From contig JADJAE010000023.1 of the NCBI GenBank assembly GCA_016704445.1, positions 1 to 64,000 on the forward strand: a stretch of 64,000 nucleotides of DNA. Reading direction: 5' to 3'. Every line of letters begins with the position of its first letter. Positions within the stretch are counted from its first letter, which is position 1. The notes beneath the pieces were generated by a model, which was given only the letters and a program-made list of their open reading frames with translations, had not been told where the DNA came from and searched no databases. The position numbers and the translations under genes were made by a program. Shown here piece by piece: positions 1 through 8,986 of the stretch. This DNA comes from Deltaproteobacteria bacterium (GTDB lineage: Bacteria; Myxococcota_A; Polyangia; Polyangiales; Ga0077539).

Positions 1-826
1 TGAAGCTGAAAGATCATCCTCATCGATATGCCGGACAGATGAAAGATCGAGCCGACCGCTCTCGGTGATATTGCCAATACCCAGGAACACCGGGCCCTCG
101 ATCGCTACGGGCGGAGTCGCATGAGGACCATCGAAGAGGCCGTCATAGACCTCGCCGATCGGCACACGCGTCCACCCCGATGGCATGGATTCTTGACTGG
201 CAAGGCCCGTCGCACCGGGGAACCGAAAGTCCACGAACCACTCTTGATAAATCGCGCGGGCCATCTCCTCCAGGATACCGATGCGGCTCAGGTTGTTCTC
301 GACCAGACCGTCGTAGGCCGAGAGCACCGCAGCGATTCGCCTCTGTTCAGCGATCGGAGGACGACTCCATCGATAGCTCTCGATTCGACCAGGGGCTGTA
401 TGAAGAATCTTCGCCCCTGTTGCTGTAGCAACGAGGTGGGCATTGAAGGACCTCGAAAGAAACAGGTAGTACAGGTAGCCGATATCGAGCTCATCGTGCC
501 GATCGACCCGAACCCTTCCGAGACGCTGGTTATGTAAGTACCGTCGTCCATCTTCGGGGATGCGTGCAGGGACGCCGAGGATCTCGCCAGCTGGCGTCTG
601 GCACGTCATCACCAGGAGAAGATCACCACTGCTGAGGTCGAAGCGCTCCGGGTAGGCGCCCGAGTATCGCTGGATGCGGGTCGAACCGAAGCGAAAACCA
701 CCATCATACCGGAAGTTGCCGATATTCACCACGATAGGCAGAGTGGGGTCGGCGCTCCTCGACCATTCCGGCGAAGGCATAGCCGTGAAGGATGGTGCAA
801 CCGTCGCCGAGACGATACAACGCCAT
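1..826 (-). CDS. hsdS: Type I restriction-modification specificity subunit HsdS, 3' end off the window, one frameshift
   Basis: HsdS subunits carry two target-recognition domains that choose the DNA sequence methylated by HsdM. The ATG (824-826) overlaps the hsdM stop as TGATG, and the first 20 residues (MALYRLGDGCTILHGYAFAG) look like a normal HsdS start. The frame then closes. From about 767-769 downwards a second frame stays open to position 1, with PIVVNIGNF, YLHNQRLG, the central conserved EQRRIAAVLSAYD and the start of a second recognition domain (GWTRVPIGEVYDG). Adding one base between GYAFAG and EWSRSADP joins the two into a normal HsdS. An ATG at 778-780 in the second frame could give a protein lacking the first 16 or so residues. 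The remaining C-terminal part lies beyond the left edge. Family call is firm; whether the shift is real is open. Confidence 0.85.
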
Positions 827-2391
827 CACGCCTCCAACAGCGCCGCGACATTGGCCGCAATCTTCGCCTCAAGCCCCCTCGCCTCCACGTTGAGTCCTTC
901 GAGCTGCTCGTTCAGCTCCTCCAGGCGCTCCTTGAAGTCGAAGTCCTCCACCTTCCCCGCGGCCACGCCCACGTAGCGCCCTGCGTTCAGGCTCCACCCC
1001 TGCGCGGCGATCTCCTTCCGCGTGGCCACCTTGCAGAGCCCCGCCACGTCCGCGTACTTCCCCTTCGGGAAGCTCGCGGCCATCAGCCCGCCGCTCCCCT
1101 TGAGGTTCTCCGCCGCCTCCCCCCGGTACAGCCGCACGATGTTCGCCAGGTACTCCACCTGCTCGGCGGTGAGCTCCCGGTGCGCCCGGTCGACCTGCCG
1201 GAACACCCCGCGCGCATCGATGAACAGCACCGTGTCCGCGCGCTTCGTCGCCGCCTTCCCCTTGTCGAGGAACCACAGCGTCACCGGCAGCGTCACCGTG
1301 TAGAACAGGTTGCCCGACAGCGTGACCATCACGTCGACCACGCCCTCCTCGACGAGCTTCTGCCGGATCGCAGCCTCGCTCCCCCGGGCGTCGCTGGCGC
1401 TGTTGGCCATGACGAAGCCTGCGCGCCCGTCCTTCGCGAGGTAGGTATAGAAAAGCTGGATCCACAGGAAGTTGGCGTTGTTGGTGCTCGGCACGCCCAG
1501 CGGATAGCGCTTCCGGTTCTTCTCGCACCGCTCGCGGTCGAAGCCGCTCTGGTTGAAGGGCGGATTGGCCATCACGAACTGGAACCCCTCGGCCTGCTTG
1601 AATGGGTCATCGTAGTAGCTGTTGCCCACCACCACGTTGCCGGGCAGCCCGTGGATCGCGAGGTTCAGCCGGCACAGCCGCAGCGTCTGCTCGGCCTTCT
1701 CGATGCCGTGCACGCTCAGGGCGCTGTCGGGCTTGCCGTGCTCGCTGACGAAGCGGGCGCTCTGGACGAACATCCCGCCTGATCCGCAGGCCGGGTCGAG
1801 CACCCTTCCCTTGTAGGGCTGGAGGATGTCGACGATGAGCCGCACCACGCTGACGGGCGTGTAGAACTCGCCGCCCTTCTCCAGGCTGCGCTTGGCGAAC
1901 TCCCCGAGGAAGTACTCGTAGATGCGCCCGAACACGTCGCCCTCGACGTCATCGGGGATCTCCGAGAAGCGCTTGAGCAGGTCGTTGAGGGTGGCGATCG
2001 GGAACTTCGCATAGCCCCGATAGAGGATGCCGCGCAGGCTCTCGTTGGCCGCCTCGATGTCCACCATGGCGGCGTCGAGGAGCTCGCCGAGGGTGCGCTT
2101 CTTCCCATCGACGACGGCGCCCCCGGCGGGCACCTGCAGCAGCCAGTCGTACCGCGCCCGCTCGGGGAGGAAGGGCACGCGCACCTCGTGGTAGTGGGAG
2201 GGCTTCACCCCCATGCGCGGGGGCTTCTTCATGATCTCCGCGGTGCGCTGGGCGAAGCGCACGTCGGCGAAGCGGAGGAACACCAGCGACAGCACCGGCT
2301 CGGCGTACTCCGAGGGCTTGAGCCCGGTGTTGGCCCAGAGGGTGTCGGCGGTCGACCAGAGGGTGCGTTCGAAGTCAGCGGGAAGGGGCAT
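826..2391 (-). CDS. hsdM: Type I restriction-modification methyltransferase subunit HsdM
   Basis: N6-adenine DNA methyltransferase of a type I system, 521 residues, a normal length for the family. The N-terminal helical HsdM domain (about 1-140) is followed by the SAM-binding motif I LDPACGSGGMF near residues 198-208 and the catalytic NPPF near 276-279. A helical tail ends in a probable coiled coil (ERLEELNEQLEGLN) that would contact HsdS. It sits between the helicase gene, whose frameshift-corrected end overlaps this start by about 17 bases, and hsdS (one-base stop/start overlap), so the genes are probably translationally coupled. No HsdR motor-nuclease is visible. It could lie left of the window, or the upstream helicase and nuclease genes could replace it. 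Confidence 0.95.
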   Translation of the reverse strand: MPLPADFERTLWSTADTLWANTGLKPSEYAEPVLSLVFLRFADVRFAQRTAEIMKKPPRMGVKPSHYHEVRVPFLPERARYDWLLQVPAGGAVVDGKKRTLGELLDAAMVDIEAANESLRGILYRGYAKFPIATLNDLLKRFSEIPDDVEGDVFGRIYEYFLGEFAKRSLEKGGEFYTPVSVVRLIVDILQPYKGRVLDPACGSGGMFVQSARFVSEHGKPDSALSVHGIEKAEQTLRLCRLNLAIHGLPGNVVVGNSYYDDPFKQAEGFQFVMANPPFNQSGFDRERCEKNRKRYPLGVPSTNNANFLWIQLFYTYLAKDGRAGFVMANSASDARGSEAAIRQKLVEEGVVDVMVTLSGNLFYTVTLPVTLWFLDKGKAATKRADTVLFIDARGVFRQVDRAHRELTAEQVEYLANIVRLYRGEAAENLKGSGGLMAASFPKGKYADVAGLCKVATRKEIAAQGWSLNAGRYVGVAAGKVEDFDFKERLEELNEQLEGLNVEARGLEAKIAANVAALLEA

Positions 2392-3737
2392 CGGCGTCCA
2401 TCGATCGTGTCGTGGTGGTCATCGGGGCGACGCGCTGGTGCTGCACCAGGTATTGCCAGAGGAGAGGTTCTGCGCGCGGCCGCGGCCCGGCCTCGTCGCG
2501 CTGCCCGAGGGCCTGCGCGGCGACCGGGAGGTAGGCGTCGAGGGTGTCGCCGACGTGGTCGCGGAGACCAGCACCAGCCCGACGCTGTGCCGCGAGGCCA
2601 TCACGCAGAGCGCCCCGTGGAGAGGTCGAAGGGCGTGGGCTGCGTCACGCCGGACAGCGGGTGCACGGCGACCATCACCTTGCGTTCGAGGCCCTGCCAG
2701 CGCTCGGGGGTGTCGACGCGCACCTTCGGGGCGAGAGCGCCGAGCGCGTCGGTGATGCGGGTGTTCATCACGCGATGCGTGGCCGAGACGCCGATGTCCT
2801 CGGGGCGGAGGGTTGTTTCGCCCTCCTCGGTGACTACGCGCGCCTGACGGTCGAGGAGGCGTCGCACGACCTCGGCGGCGGCCTGCGCCAGCGCGACGTC
2901 CTCCTCCATGGGCGGTCCTCCCGGTGGGGTGGCGAGGGTCATCAGCGCCACCGAGCCGGTGGTGAGTAGCGCCAGTGCGTCATCGACCGGGTGCGCGGTG
3001 GCCGCAGGGGGGAGCAGCACGCGGCGCTCCCCCGGCGCCGACCAGCTCTCGAAGGCGAAGTCATAGAACGACTGCACCATGGCGCAGGTGTCGTGGGGGA
3101 GGCGCGTGCTCACGGGCAGCTCGATGACCCTCACCGGCAGCGTGCGGTCGCGGAGGATCACCTCCGGCGCGGGCACGTGCGGCGGCCGCCGCGAGGTCTG
3201 CCAACGCGACACGTCGATGGGCACGACGGGGGCGATCTGCCCGGGGTCGCCCACGAGGACGAAGCGCGGCGCGACGGTGCCGAGGAGCATGAAGTCGGCC
3301 CAGCACATCTGCCACGCCTCATCGATGAAGAGGACGTCGAAGGGGTCGTGGGCGTCGAGGTCGGCGACGGCCCACTTGGCGCTGGTGGCGACGACCACGC
3401 AGGGCCCGGCGGGGAGGTCGGCGGTGCGGGTGATCCAGGTGACCGAGTCGCCGAGCTGGAGGGCGCCGCGCTGCGCGGAGGCCCATCGGTGCACCGGGAT
3501 GCGCGGGAACTCCGCGGCCATGCGCCGACAGAAGTCGTCGGCCTGGGCGTTGGTCTGCGCGGCGACGGCGACGCGCCGCTTGCGGTGCATGGCGAGGGCG
3601 ACGGCGCGGGTGGTGACGAAGGTCTTGCCCGACCCTGGTGGGGCCTTGAGCACCAGCAGGGCGTCGGCCCGCTCGACGTGTTCGAGGAGCGCGGTGAGGA
3701 CCTGGTTGCGACCTTCGGCGAGGTGGGTCTGCGGCAT
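2375..3737 (-). CDS. SF1 superfamily helicase/ATPase of the defence operon, two frameshifts near the 3' end
   Basis: ATP-dependent DNA/RNA translocase of the SF1 Pif1/RecD/Dna2-like AAA group. Walker A is APPGSGKT (residues 32-39), Walker B is DVLFIDE (134-140), motif III is GDPGQIAP (163-170), and the late motif DTPERWQGLERKVMVAV lies near 338-355. The first frame stops at 2601 after FDLSTGRSA. The expected continuation LCVMASRHSVGLVLVS is in another frame from about 2604, and a third frame from about 2555 (RDHVGDTLDAYLPVAAQAL) reaches a stop at 2375-2377. Two single-base shifts therefore separate this reading from a protein of about 450 residues. The start is 10 bases after the upstream gene's stop. 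The length suits a stand-alone helicase motor, with no nuclease domain of its own. HsdR is not a good alternative because it is about 1,000 residues with a fused nuclease. Confidence 0.8.
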
Positions 3738-3747
3738 TGGGGTGGGG

Positions 3748-5334
3748 TTACTGGAGGCTCTTCACGAGTTCGAGGAGGTTGGCCTGGATGCGCACCGGGG
3801 GCGACGGCTCGGGCAGCGGCGCGGCGTGGGTGAGCCAGGCGCCGGGCCCGTCGGTGTGCCCGACGCGGAAGATCTTCATCTGCGTGAACCCCGCGGCGGC
3901 CTGCTCCAGGAAGGTCACGGTGGTTCCGACGTGGGCGGCGACGTCCGCGGCCTCCGGCACGTCGGGCAGCGCCCGCCTCGTGAGCCCGTCGGTCATCTGG
4001 AGCACCACGGTGCGCACGGCCCCGACGGTGACGAGGCTGCGGATGCGCCCGATGCGCTTGCGCGCCCCCACGAGGCACACGCTGGTCTCCTCGCGCAGCC
4101 GGAGCGAGTCGTCGGCCGAGCACTCGATGGTCCAAAGGATGGGGCCGCTCTTCTTGCCCGCGATGGCCTCGCGCTCGACGGCACGGATGGTTCCGCGGAA
4201 GCCGTTGCCCGCGTCGAGGCTCTGCTCGGCGAGGGTCGCGTCGCCGTGCACCAGCTCGCCCGCCGCGAGCTCGGCGGCGTGAAGGTGGGCGAAGTACCGC
4301 CGCGCCGCCCGCGCCGGGGCGTAGTCGGTCTCGGGGTCGTGGACCAGGTACCGCCGCTGCTCGTCGCTCAGGGAAGGATCGAGCCCCTTCGCTTCGTTCT
4401 TCCAGTACTCGTGGAAGCACTCGGCGCTGCCGAGGTCGATCACCGCGTCCAGGTGGGGGTTCGACTCCCTCGTGTCGGCGTCGAGGATGCTCATCGCCTG
4501 CGCCGTGAGCTCCCAGCGTCGCCGAAGCTCGGGCACCAGCGCGTCGTGTATCTCGCGAGCCACGGCCGCCTGCGCGGGCGCGTCGTCGCGCGCGGCGTTG
4601 TAGCGGGTGACCAGCGGCTCCAGCACGGCGCGCTCGTAGGCCGGGCTCATGGTGACCGACACCGGGAGCCCCTCGCGCTCGCGGGCGTCGGCGAGGCGCT
4701 CGTCGCGGGTGCGGCCGGGCACGAGCCACGCGAGGAGGTAGCCGAGGTGCGACTGCCGGGCGGGCTCGGCCGGGAAGGTGTAGGCGCGCCGCAGCCGCGC
4801 GGTGGCGTCGAACACGCGCACCTGCCCCGGGCGCGTGGACTCGCGGAACAGCCACCCGCAGGCGCGCCCGAAGGCCTGGAGCCTCCGGACGACCTTCGGC
4901 TCGCCGGTGTTGGCGTGCGTGTACCGGAAGTCGAGGAAGTGGAGCATGTCGAGGTGCGAGGGCCCCGGCACCCAGAGCTGGCGGAGGCGCACCCTCGCCC
5001 GCAGCGGGGCCTCCATGGCGAGGAGCATCAGCCGCTCGTCGTCGGGGAGGAGCGACGGGTGCTCGACGTGGCGCAGCAGGGCGTCGGCCGCGGCCAGGAC
5101 GAAGGCCGCGTGCAGGTCGGCGTTGCGGGGCTCGGCGCAGGTGAAGAACTCCGGCGGCGCGTCGGGCCTCCCGATGGCGATGCCCCACGGAGACGACTCG
5201 CCGCCCATGCGGACGAAGGCCAGCACGAGCCGATCGGCGGCCGTCGCGCGAAGCCACGGGAGGGTGTGCCCGTTGGGGATGGCGCCGCCCTCATCCCAGG
5301 CGCGCAGTCGCTCGAAGACATCGTGACGGCTCAT
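3748..5334 (-). CDS. Unrecognised 528-residue protein between nuclease and helicase genes
   Basis: I do not recognise this family. The first two thirds are mixed alpha/beta and Arg-rich, with no nuclease or ATPase motif that I can see. The last third (about 365-450, including GTIRAVEREAIAGKKSGPIL and SLVTVGAVRTVVLQMTDG) has the alternating hydrophobic pattern of a beta-barrel. That would fit the barrel which sits between nuclease and helicase in Dna2-like proteins; this is an inference from order and pattern only. Its start overlaps the nuclease stop by four bases (ATGA) and its stop is ten bases before the helicase start, so all three are probably made together. A role in coupling nuclease and helicase is plausible but unproven. 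Confidence 0.75.
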   Translation of the reverse strand: MSRHDVFERLRAWDEGGAIPNGHTLPWLRATAADRLVLAFVRMGGESSPWGIAIGRPDAPPEFFTCAEPRNADLHAAFVLAAADALLRHVEHPSLLPDDERLMLLAMEAPLRARVRLRQLWVPGPSHLDMLHFLDFRYTHANTGEPKVVRRLQAFGRACGWLFRESTRPGQVRVFDATARLRRAYTFPAEPARQSHLGYLLAWLVPGRTRDERLADAREREGLPVSVTMSPAYERAVLEPLVTRYNAARDDAPAQAAVAREIHDALVPELRRRWELTAQAMSILDADTRESNPHLDAVIDLGSAECFHEYWKNEAKGLDPSLSDEQRRYLVHDPETDYAPARAARRYFAHLHAAELAAGELVHGDATLAEQSLDAGNGFRGTIRAVEREAIAGKKSGPILWTIECSADDSLRLREETSVCLVGARKRIGRIRSLVTVGAVRTVVLQMTDGLTRRALPDVPEAADVAAHVGTTVTFLEQAAAGFTQMKIFRVGHTDGPGAWLTHAAPLPEPSPPVRIQANLLELVKSLQ

Positions 5335-6443
5335 GAGATCCTCGCGACGAGGTCGCGCTCGACGTCGTGCTGGGGGGCGGCGCCGTGCAGGAGCTCGAGC
5401 GCGCGGTGCAGGGTGATCGGTCCGAGGAAGCGCCCGAGGTCGTCGCCGAGGGCGGCGGGCAGGCCCCGCGCGAGGGCCTCCTGCTGGCAGTGGGCCGCGA
5501 GCTCGCAGAACGCGAGGCAGCCGTCGGCGTACTGCTTGGGCGCGTCGACGACGGCCTGACGCCGGGTGGTGGGCACGTCATCGGTGGCGGAGTCGGCGGG
5601 GAGCGTGCGCTCGGCGATGCGGAGGACGCGGTCGAACATGACGGCGGCGCGCTCGGCCTGGTGCTGGAGGTCCTCGGCACCACGCACCGACGGGAGGTTG
5701 AAGCTCGGGCGGGTGAGCACGAGGAAGCCGTCGTCGGCGACGGCGAAGTGCTGTGCGAGCTTCGACTGCTGGAGCTCGACCCGGAGCGCGTGGACGTAGA
5801 GCCCCGCCTGCGCGCGGGTGGAGGAGAGCTCGGCGGCGTCGGTGAAGCCGCCGCGATCGGGGTAGACCTTCACCTCGCCGACGCGCAGGACGATGGGCGC
5901 GGGCCGCGGCTGCGGATGCACCGTGAGCACGTCGATGGCGAAGAGCCCATCGGGGAGGATCGCCTTGCCGGGCACCATCAGGGTGGGTCCAGCGAGGATG
6001 GTCGGGAGCTGGAGTCGCGCCTCGCCGACGGTCTTCGCGAAGGCTCCGAGGCGCTGGAGGAAGGCCGCCCGCGAGGCGTCGAGGTTGGGATAGGGACCGT
6101 CGTTGCGCGCCATGCGGAAGTCGACGAACCCGGCGGCGTTGGCCGGGAGCACCTTCTGCGTGATGAGCGCGCGGCGAAGGCGCACGGCATCGTCGCGAAA
6201 GATCGAGCGCTCGAACTGCTGCCCCCGGAGGAGCGCGAAGGGCGACTGCCCCACCGCGACCTCGAAGCCGAGCGACCTCGCGACGGCCTCCATGGGCACG
6301 TCGTGCACCGCGGAGATCACGTTGGCCTCACAGCGCGGGTTGCTCGCGTACTGCTCCAGCCTCCGTCGAACGTCCCGCCTCATCCGTAGCGCCTCCGTGC
6401 GGCCGCGGAAGATCGCGCGGACCGCGCCCGATGTCGACGACAA
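5331..6443 (-). CDS. Cas4/RecB-like PD-(D/E)XK nuclease with likely Fe-S cluster
   Basis: Predicted DNA nuclease, 370 residues. The PD-(D/E)XK core shows an acidic residue in ILPDG (Asp165), the catalytic Glu-Val-Lys (190-192, GEVKVYPD) and the RecB-family motif QAGLY (Gln212, Tyr216). One Cys near the N-terminus (Cys38, NPRCEA) and three near the C-terminus (Cys309, 313 and 319, spaced C-X3-C-X5-C) match the layout of the 4Fe-4S cluster in Cas4, AddB and Dna2 nucleases, where the usual spacing is C-X2-C-X5-C. It is the first gene of the run nuclease-unknown-helicase-hsdM-hsdS. No Cas1, Cas2 or CRISPR array is nearby, so Cas4 adaptation is unlikely. TM0106-type RecB-like nucleases, usually fused to a helicase, are the closest match I can name. 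Confidence 0.8.
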   Translation of the reverse strand: MSSTSGAVRAIFRGRTEALRMRRDVRRRLEQYASNPRCEANVISAVHDVPMEAVARSLGFEVAVGQSPFALLRGQQFERSIFRDDAVRLRRALITQKVLPANAAGFVDFRMARNDGPYPNLDASRAAFLQRLGAFAKTVGEARLQLPTILAGPTLMVPGKAILPDGLFAIDVLTVHPQPRPAPIVLRVGEVKVYPDRGGFTDAAELSSTRAQAGLYVHALRVELQQSKLAQHFAVADDGFLVLTRPSFNLPSVRGAEDLQHQAERAAVMFDRVLRIAERTLPADSATDDVPTTRRQAVVDAPKQYADGCLAFCELAAHCQQEALARGLPAALGDDLGRFLGPITLHRALELLHGAAPQHDVERDLVARIS

Positions 6444-6474
6444 CCTGAGCCCCGGGCCCCAGCGTGCGACACGC

Positions 6475-7170
6475 TCAGCGTGCAGCGCACGCCGCGAGCG
6501 CGAGCAGCTCCGCGCGGCCGATGAGCGGCAGCCACCGCGACGCCGCGACGCGCATCGACCAGCCCGCGAGCCCCGCCCCGTAGCGCTCCCGGTCGAGCCT
6601 CGGGAGGATCATGTACAGCACCCCTCCAGCCCGCAGGTGACGCGGCGCCTCGGCGAGGCAGCGACGCACGACCCCGCCACCGCACCACGCCAGCTCCTCG
6701 GTGCTGCGGGCCTCGGCGTCGTGGAAGGGCGGGTTGAAGAGGATCGCGTCGTAGCGCAGCCCGCCGAGCTCGGCAAAGAGGTCGGAGTGCAGCAGCCGCA
6801 CCCGGACGCCCATGCGCTCCGCGGCCTCGGCGACGGGATGGAGCGGCACGTGCGGCAGCTCGGTGGCGGTGACCTCGAAGCCTCGACGCGCGGCGGAGAG
6901 CGCCCAGAAGCCAGCGCCGGTACCGAGCTCCAGCACCGAGGCGCCTGGAGCGATGAGGTCGAGCGCGGCCTCCTGGAGCTCACCGAAGCCGAGGCCCAGG
7001 AAGGGCGCGGGGTGATGCACTCCGGGCGCGACGACCAGCGACACGCCGCGATGCTCGATGGGCCCAGGACTCGCCAGCGCCCGCTGCGCCAGGACGAGCG
7101 CTCGGGTGCGCATCCGGTAGAGCAGCCCCGGCCGGGTGTGGCTCACGCCTCGCCCAGCGCGAGGATCCAT
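6475..7170 (-). CDS. MTS-type (HemK/RsmC-like) SAM-dependent methyltransferase
   Basis: Class I methyltransferase of 231 residues. Motif I VLELGTGAGFWAL and the catalytic-type NPPF (AILFNPPFHD) are those of the small-domain MTS group, which includes HemK/PrmC, RsmC and TrmN6. NPPF enzymes usually methylate an exocyclic or side-chain amino group (rRNA guanine, adenine or protein Gln). The substrate cannot be told here. The start overlaps the end of the upstream condensation-domain gene by 28 bases, suggesting coupled expression, and only 31 bases separate it from the nuclease gene of the defence-like operon. It may therefore be co-transcribed with that operon or simply precede it. Confidence 0.75.
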   Translation of the reverse strand: MDPRAGRGVSHTRPGLLYRMRTRALVLAQRALASPGPIEHRGVSLVVAPGVHHPAPFLGLGFGELQEAALDLIAPGASVLELGTGAGFWALSAARRGFEVTATELPHVPLHPVAEAAERMGVRVRLLHSDLFAELGGLRYDAILFNPPFHDAEARSTEELAWCGGGVVRRCLAEAPRHLRAGGVLYMILPRLDRERYGAGLAGWSMRVAASRWLPLIGRAELLALAACAAR

Positions 7171-8444
7171 CGCTCCATCAGCCGCTTCGCCCCCTCATCG
7201 GACAGCCTCGGGACCCCGTAGGCAAGCGTGGCGGTGACGGCGCCTGGCGTGGCGGTCACGGTGAGTCCGATGCCCGGCTGGCGAGGCAGCCCGCTCAGGC
7301 AATAGACGCGACGCGCCCGGACGCTCGCCGGGAAGCGCAGCCCCTCCGGCAGACGGATCTGGCTGAACAGGAACGAGTACATGAAGGAGGACGGCCGCTG
7401 ATCGAGCCAGCGGAAGAGCCAGCGCAGCGCGAAGGGCGGCAGGAGCGCACCCAGCAGCGCGATCGCCACCGGGGTCGCCAGCGCCCTCTCGGGGGCACGG
7501 CCAGCGCGGAGGCGCTCGGAGACCCGCGCCAGCAGAGAGGCGTCGTCGACCTCGGTCGGGGTGAAGTCCGCCTCGATGACCCCGAGGTGGTTCTGCAGCG
7601 AACGCCCCACGCCGAGCTCGCTCCGGAGGTCGACCGGAACCAGCGCGCGGAAGGTCTCCTCGGGCATCCCCTCGTCCCGTCGCCAGGAGGCCGCGGCGCG
7701 AAGGAAGGTGCCGAGCAGCAGGTCGTTGCGAGAGATCCCTACCGACGCCGCGCGCTCGTGGAGGCGCGACCACTCCGCGGCGTCGAGGTCGAGCACGAGG
7801 CAGTGCATCGCCTCGGCGCGGGCGTCGACGCGCTCCAGCAGCGCCGCGCGACGATCGCCGAAGCGCCCGGCGGTCCTCAGGTTGGCGGCGAGCACCGCCG
7901 CGGTGAGCCGCGCCCCTCGTCGAACGAGCAGTCGGAGGAGGCTGGCTCTGCTCGGAGCGAAGTGAGCGGGGGCGGACACGAGCTCGCCGTCGAGGACCCG
8001 GTAGCGGGCGAGCAGGGCGTCGAGGAGCGCGACGGCCCCGACGCCGTCGGTCACGCTGTGGTGGAGCGTGAACACGAGCTGGTATCCGCCTCCCCGCCGA
8101 GGGGAGTGGAGCACGCGGAGGGGCTCCTCCGAGGAGAGGTCGAAGGCGCGCTGGAGCCAGCCCGAGTCGCCGAGGTCGAGCGCGACGTCGCTCCAGGTAA
8201 TGATCCGTTGGAGGGAGGTCGATGACGAGGGGGCGGCGAAGCGGGCGACGCGGAGGGGCGACTCGCGCACGAAGCTACGCAGCGCGGGTACCGAGCCGAT
8301 CAGTAGCGAGAGCGCCTCCGAGAGAAGGGCGCGGTCGAAGGGCGCCTCGACGTCGACCACGTGGTGCGTGGTCATCGGGCGGCCCTCGTAGGTCTGCGCG
8401 ATGAGCGCGCGATCCATCCAGTTGAGGTCGAGGTGTCGATTCAC
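7143..8444 (-). CDS. Condensation-domain acyltransferase (HHxxxDG family)
   Basis: 433 residues with the active-site motif HHSVTDG near residue 128. This motif defines the superfamily of NRPS condensation domains, polyketide-associated acyltransferases, wax-ester/DGAT synthases and alcohol acetyltransferases. The N-terminal LNWMDRALI and the late FLFSQIRLPEGL fit a stand-alone acyltransferase better than an NRPS module, and no adenylation or carrier domain is adjacent. It probably forms an ester or amide from an acyl thioester and a small acceptor. It overlaps the downstream methyltransferase by 28 bases, so the pair may act on one product. The start ATG is the first in frame, and no strong ribosome-binding site is visible. 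Confidence 0.75.
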   Translation of the reverse strand: MNRHLDLNWMDRALIAQTYEGRPMTTHHVVDVEAPFDRALLSEALSLLIGSVPALRSFVRESPLRVARFAAPSSSTSLQRIITWSDVALDLGDSGWLQRAFDLSSEEPLRVLHSPRRGGGYQLVFTLHHSVTDGVGAVALLDALLARYRVLDGELVSAPAHFAPSRASLLRLLVRRGARLTAAVLAANLRTAGRFGDRRAALLERVDARAEAMHCLVLDLDAAEWSRLHERAASVGISRNDLLLGTFLRAAASWRRDEGMPEETFRALVPVDLRSELGVGRSLQNHLGVIEADFTPTEVDDASLLARVSERLRAGRAPERALATPVAIALLGALLPPFALRWLFRWLDQRPSSFMYSFLFSQIRLPEGLRFPASVRARRVYCLSGLPRQPGIGLTVTATPGAVTATLAYGVPRLSDEGAKRLMERWILALGEA

Positions 8445-8974
8445 CGCAACGCCTCGATTGGGCGACGAGCTGCGACTCGCAAGGGCGCGGGGTGAGTGAT
8501 CAGGGGTGCGCGGGCGCTCCTGGGCCTCCGATCACGCCACCCGACGCGCTGCGATGTATCGGACGCTGTATGGAAGATCTGCTCGAGCGGCGGCGGGTCG
8601 GGCGCGGGGTGCGATAGCAGCCGTGGCTCTACCAGAGGGTCGGTACGTCATACTGCTGGATCAAGGGATCGCGGGTGACGATCACCATCCCTTCCGCCGC
8701 GGCCTGCGCGACGAGCATGCGATCGAAGGGATCACGGTGCACGCCGGCGAGGGTCTCGTGCGCGTGGACGTGCGCTTCGACGATCGGCAGGAACCGGACG
8801 CCGGACTCCTGCCGATGACGTTCGACGAGCACCGCGAGTGGCACCGGGAGGGTCAACTTTCCCAGGCGGCTCTTGATCGTGATCTCCCACATCGAGGCGA
8901 CGCTGATGACGACCACGTGGGCGGGCTCCGCGAGCGCTTCTCTCGCACCCGGGGAAAGCCTCTCTGGCTCGAAC

Positions 8975-8986
8975 GCCCACCAGAGC
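8975..8986. repeat. Target-site duplication, left copy (GCCCACCAGAGC)
   Basis: Twelve bases identical to 9794-9805. They abut the left end of the 807-bp element exactly and lie inside the vapC reading frame. One copy is needed to restore the toxin codons for TGG CTC TGG TGG GC, which shows it is duplicated target DNA rather than element DNA. Confidence 0.85.

Noticed and set aside
1..2391. Claim that the type I system truly lacks HsdR
   Set aside because: The left edge cuts hsdS, so hsdR may lie just outside. Only its absence from the visible part can be stated.
3079..5559. Very long plus-strand open frame of 826 codons opposite the helicase and unknown genes
   Set aside because: GC-rich DNA gives long antisense frames; the translation is His/Arg/Gly-rich without motifs, while the minus strand shows clear domains.
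5331..6443. Cas4 protein of a CRISPR system
   Set aside because: No Cas1, Cas2, effector or repeat-spacer array is in the window; the helicase and hsdMS context fits better with a defence operon.
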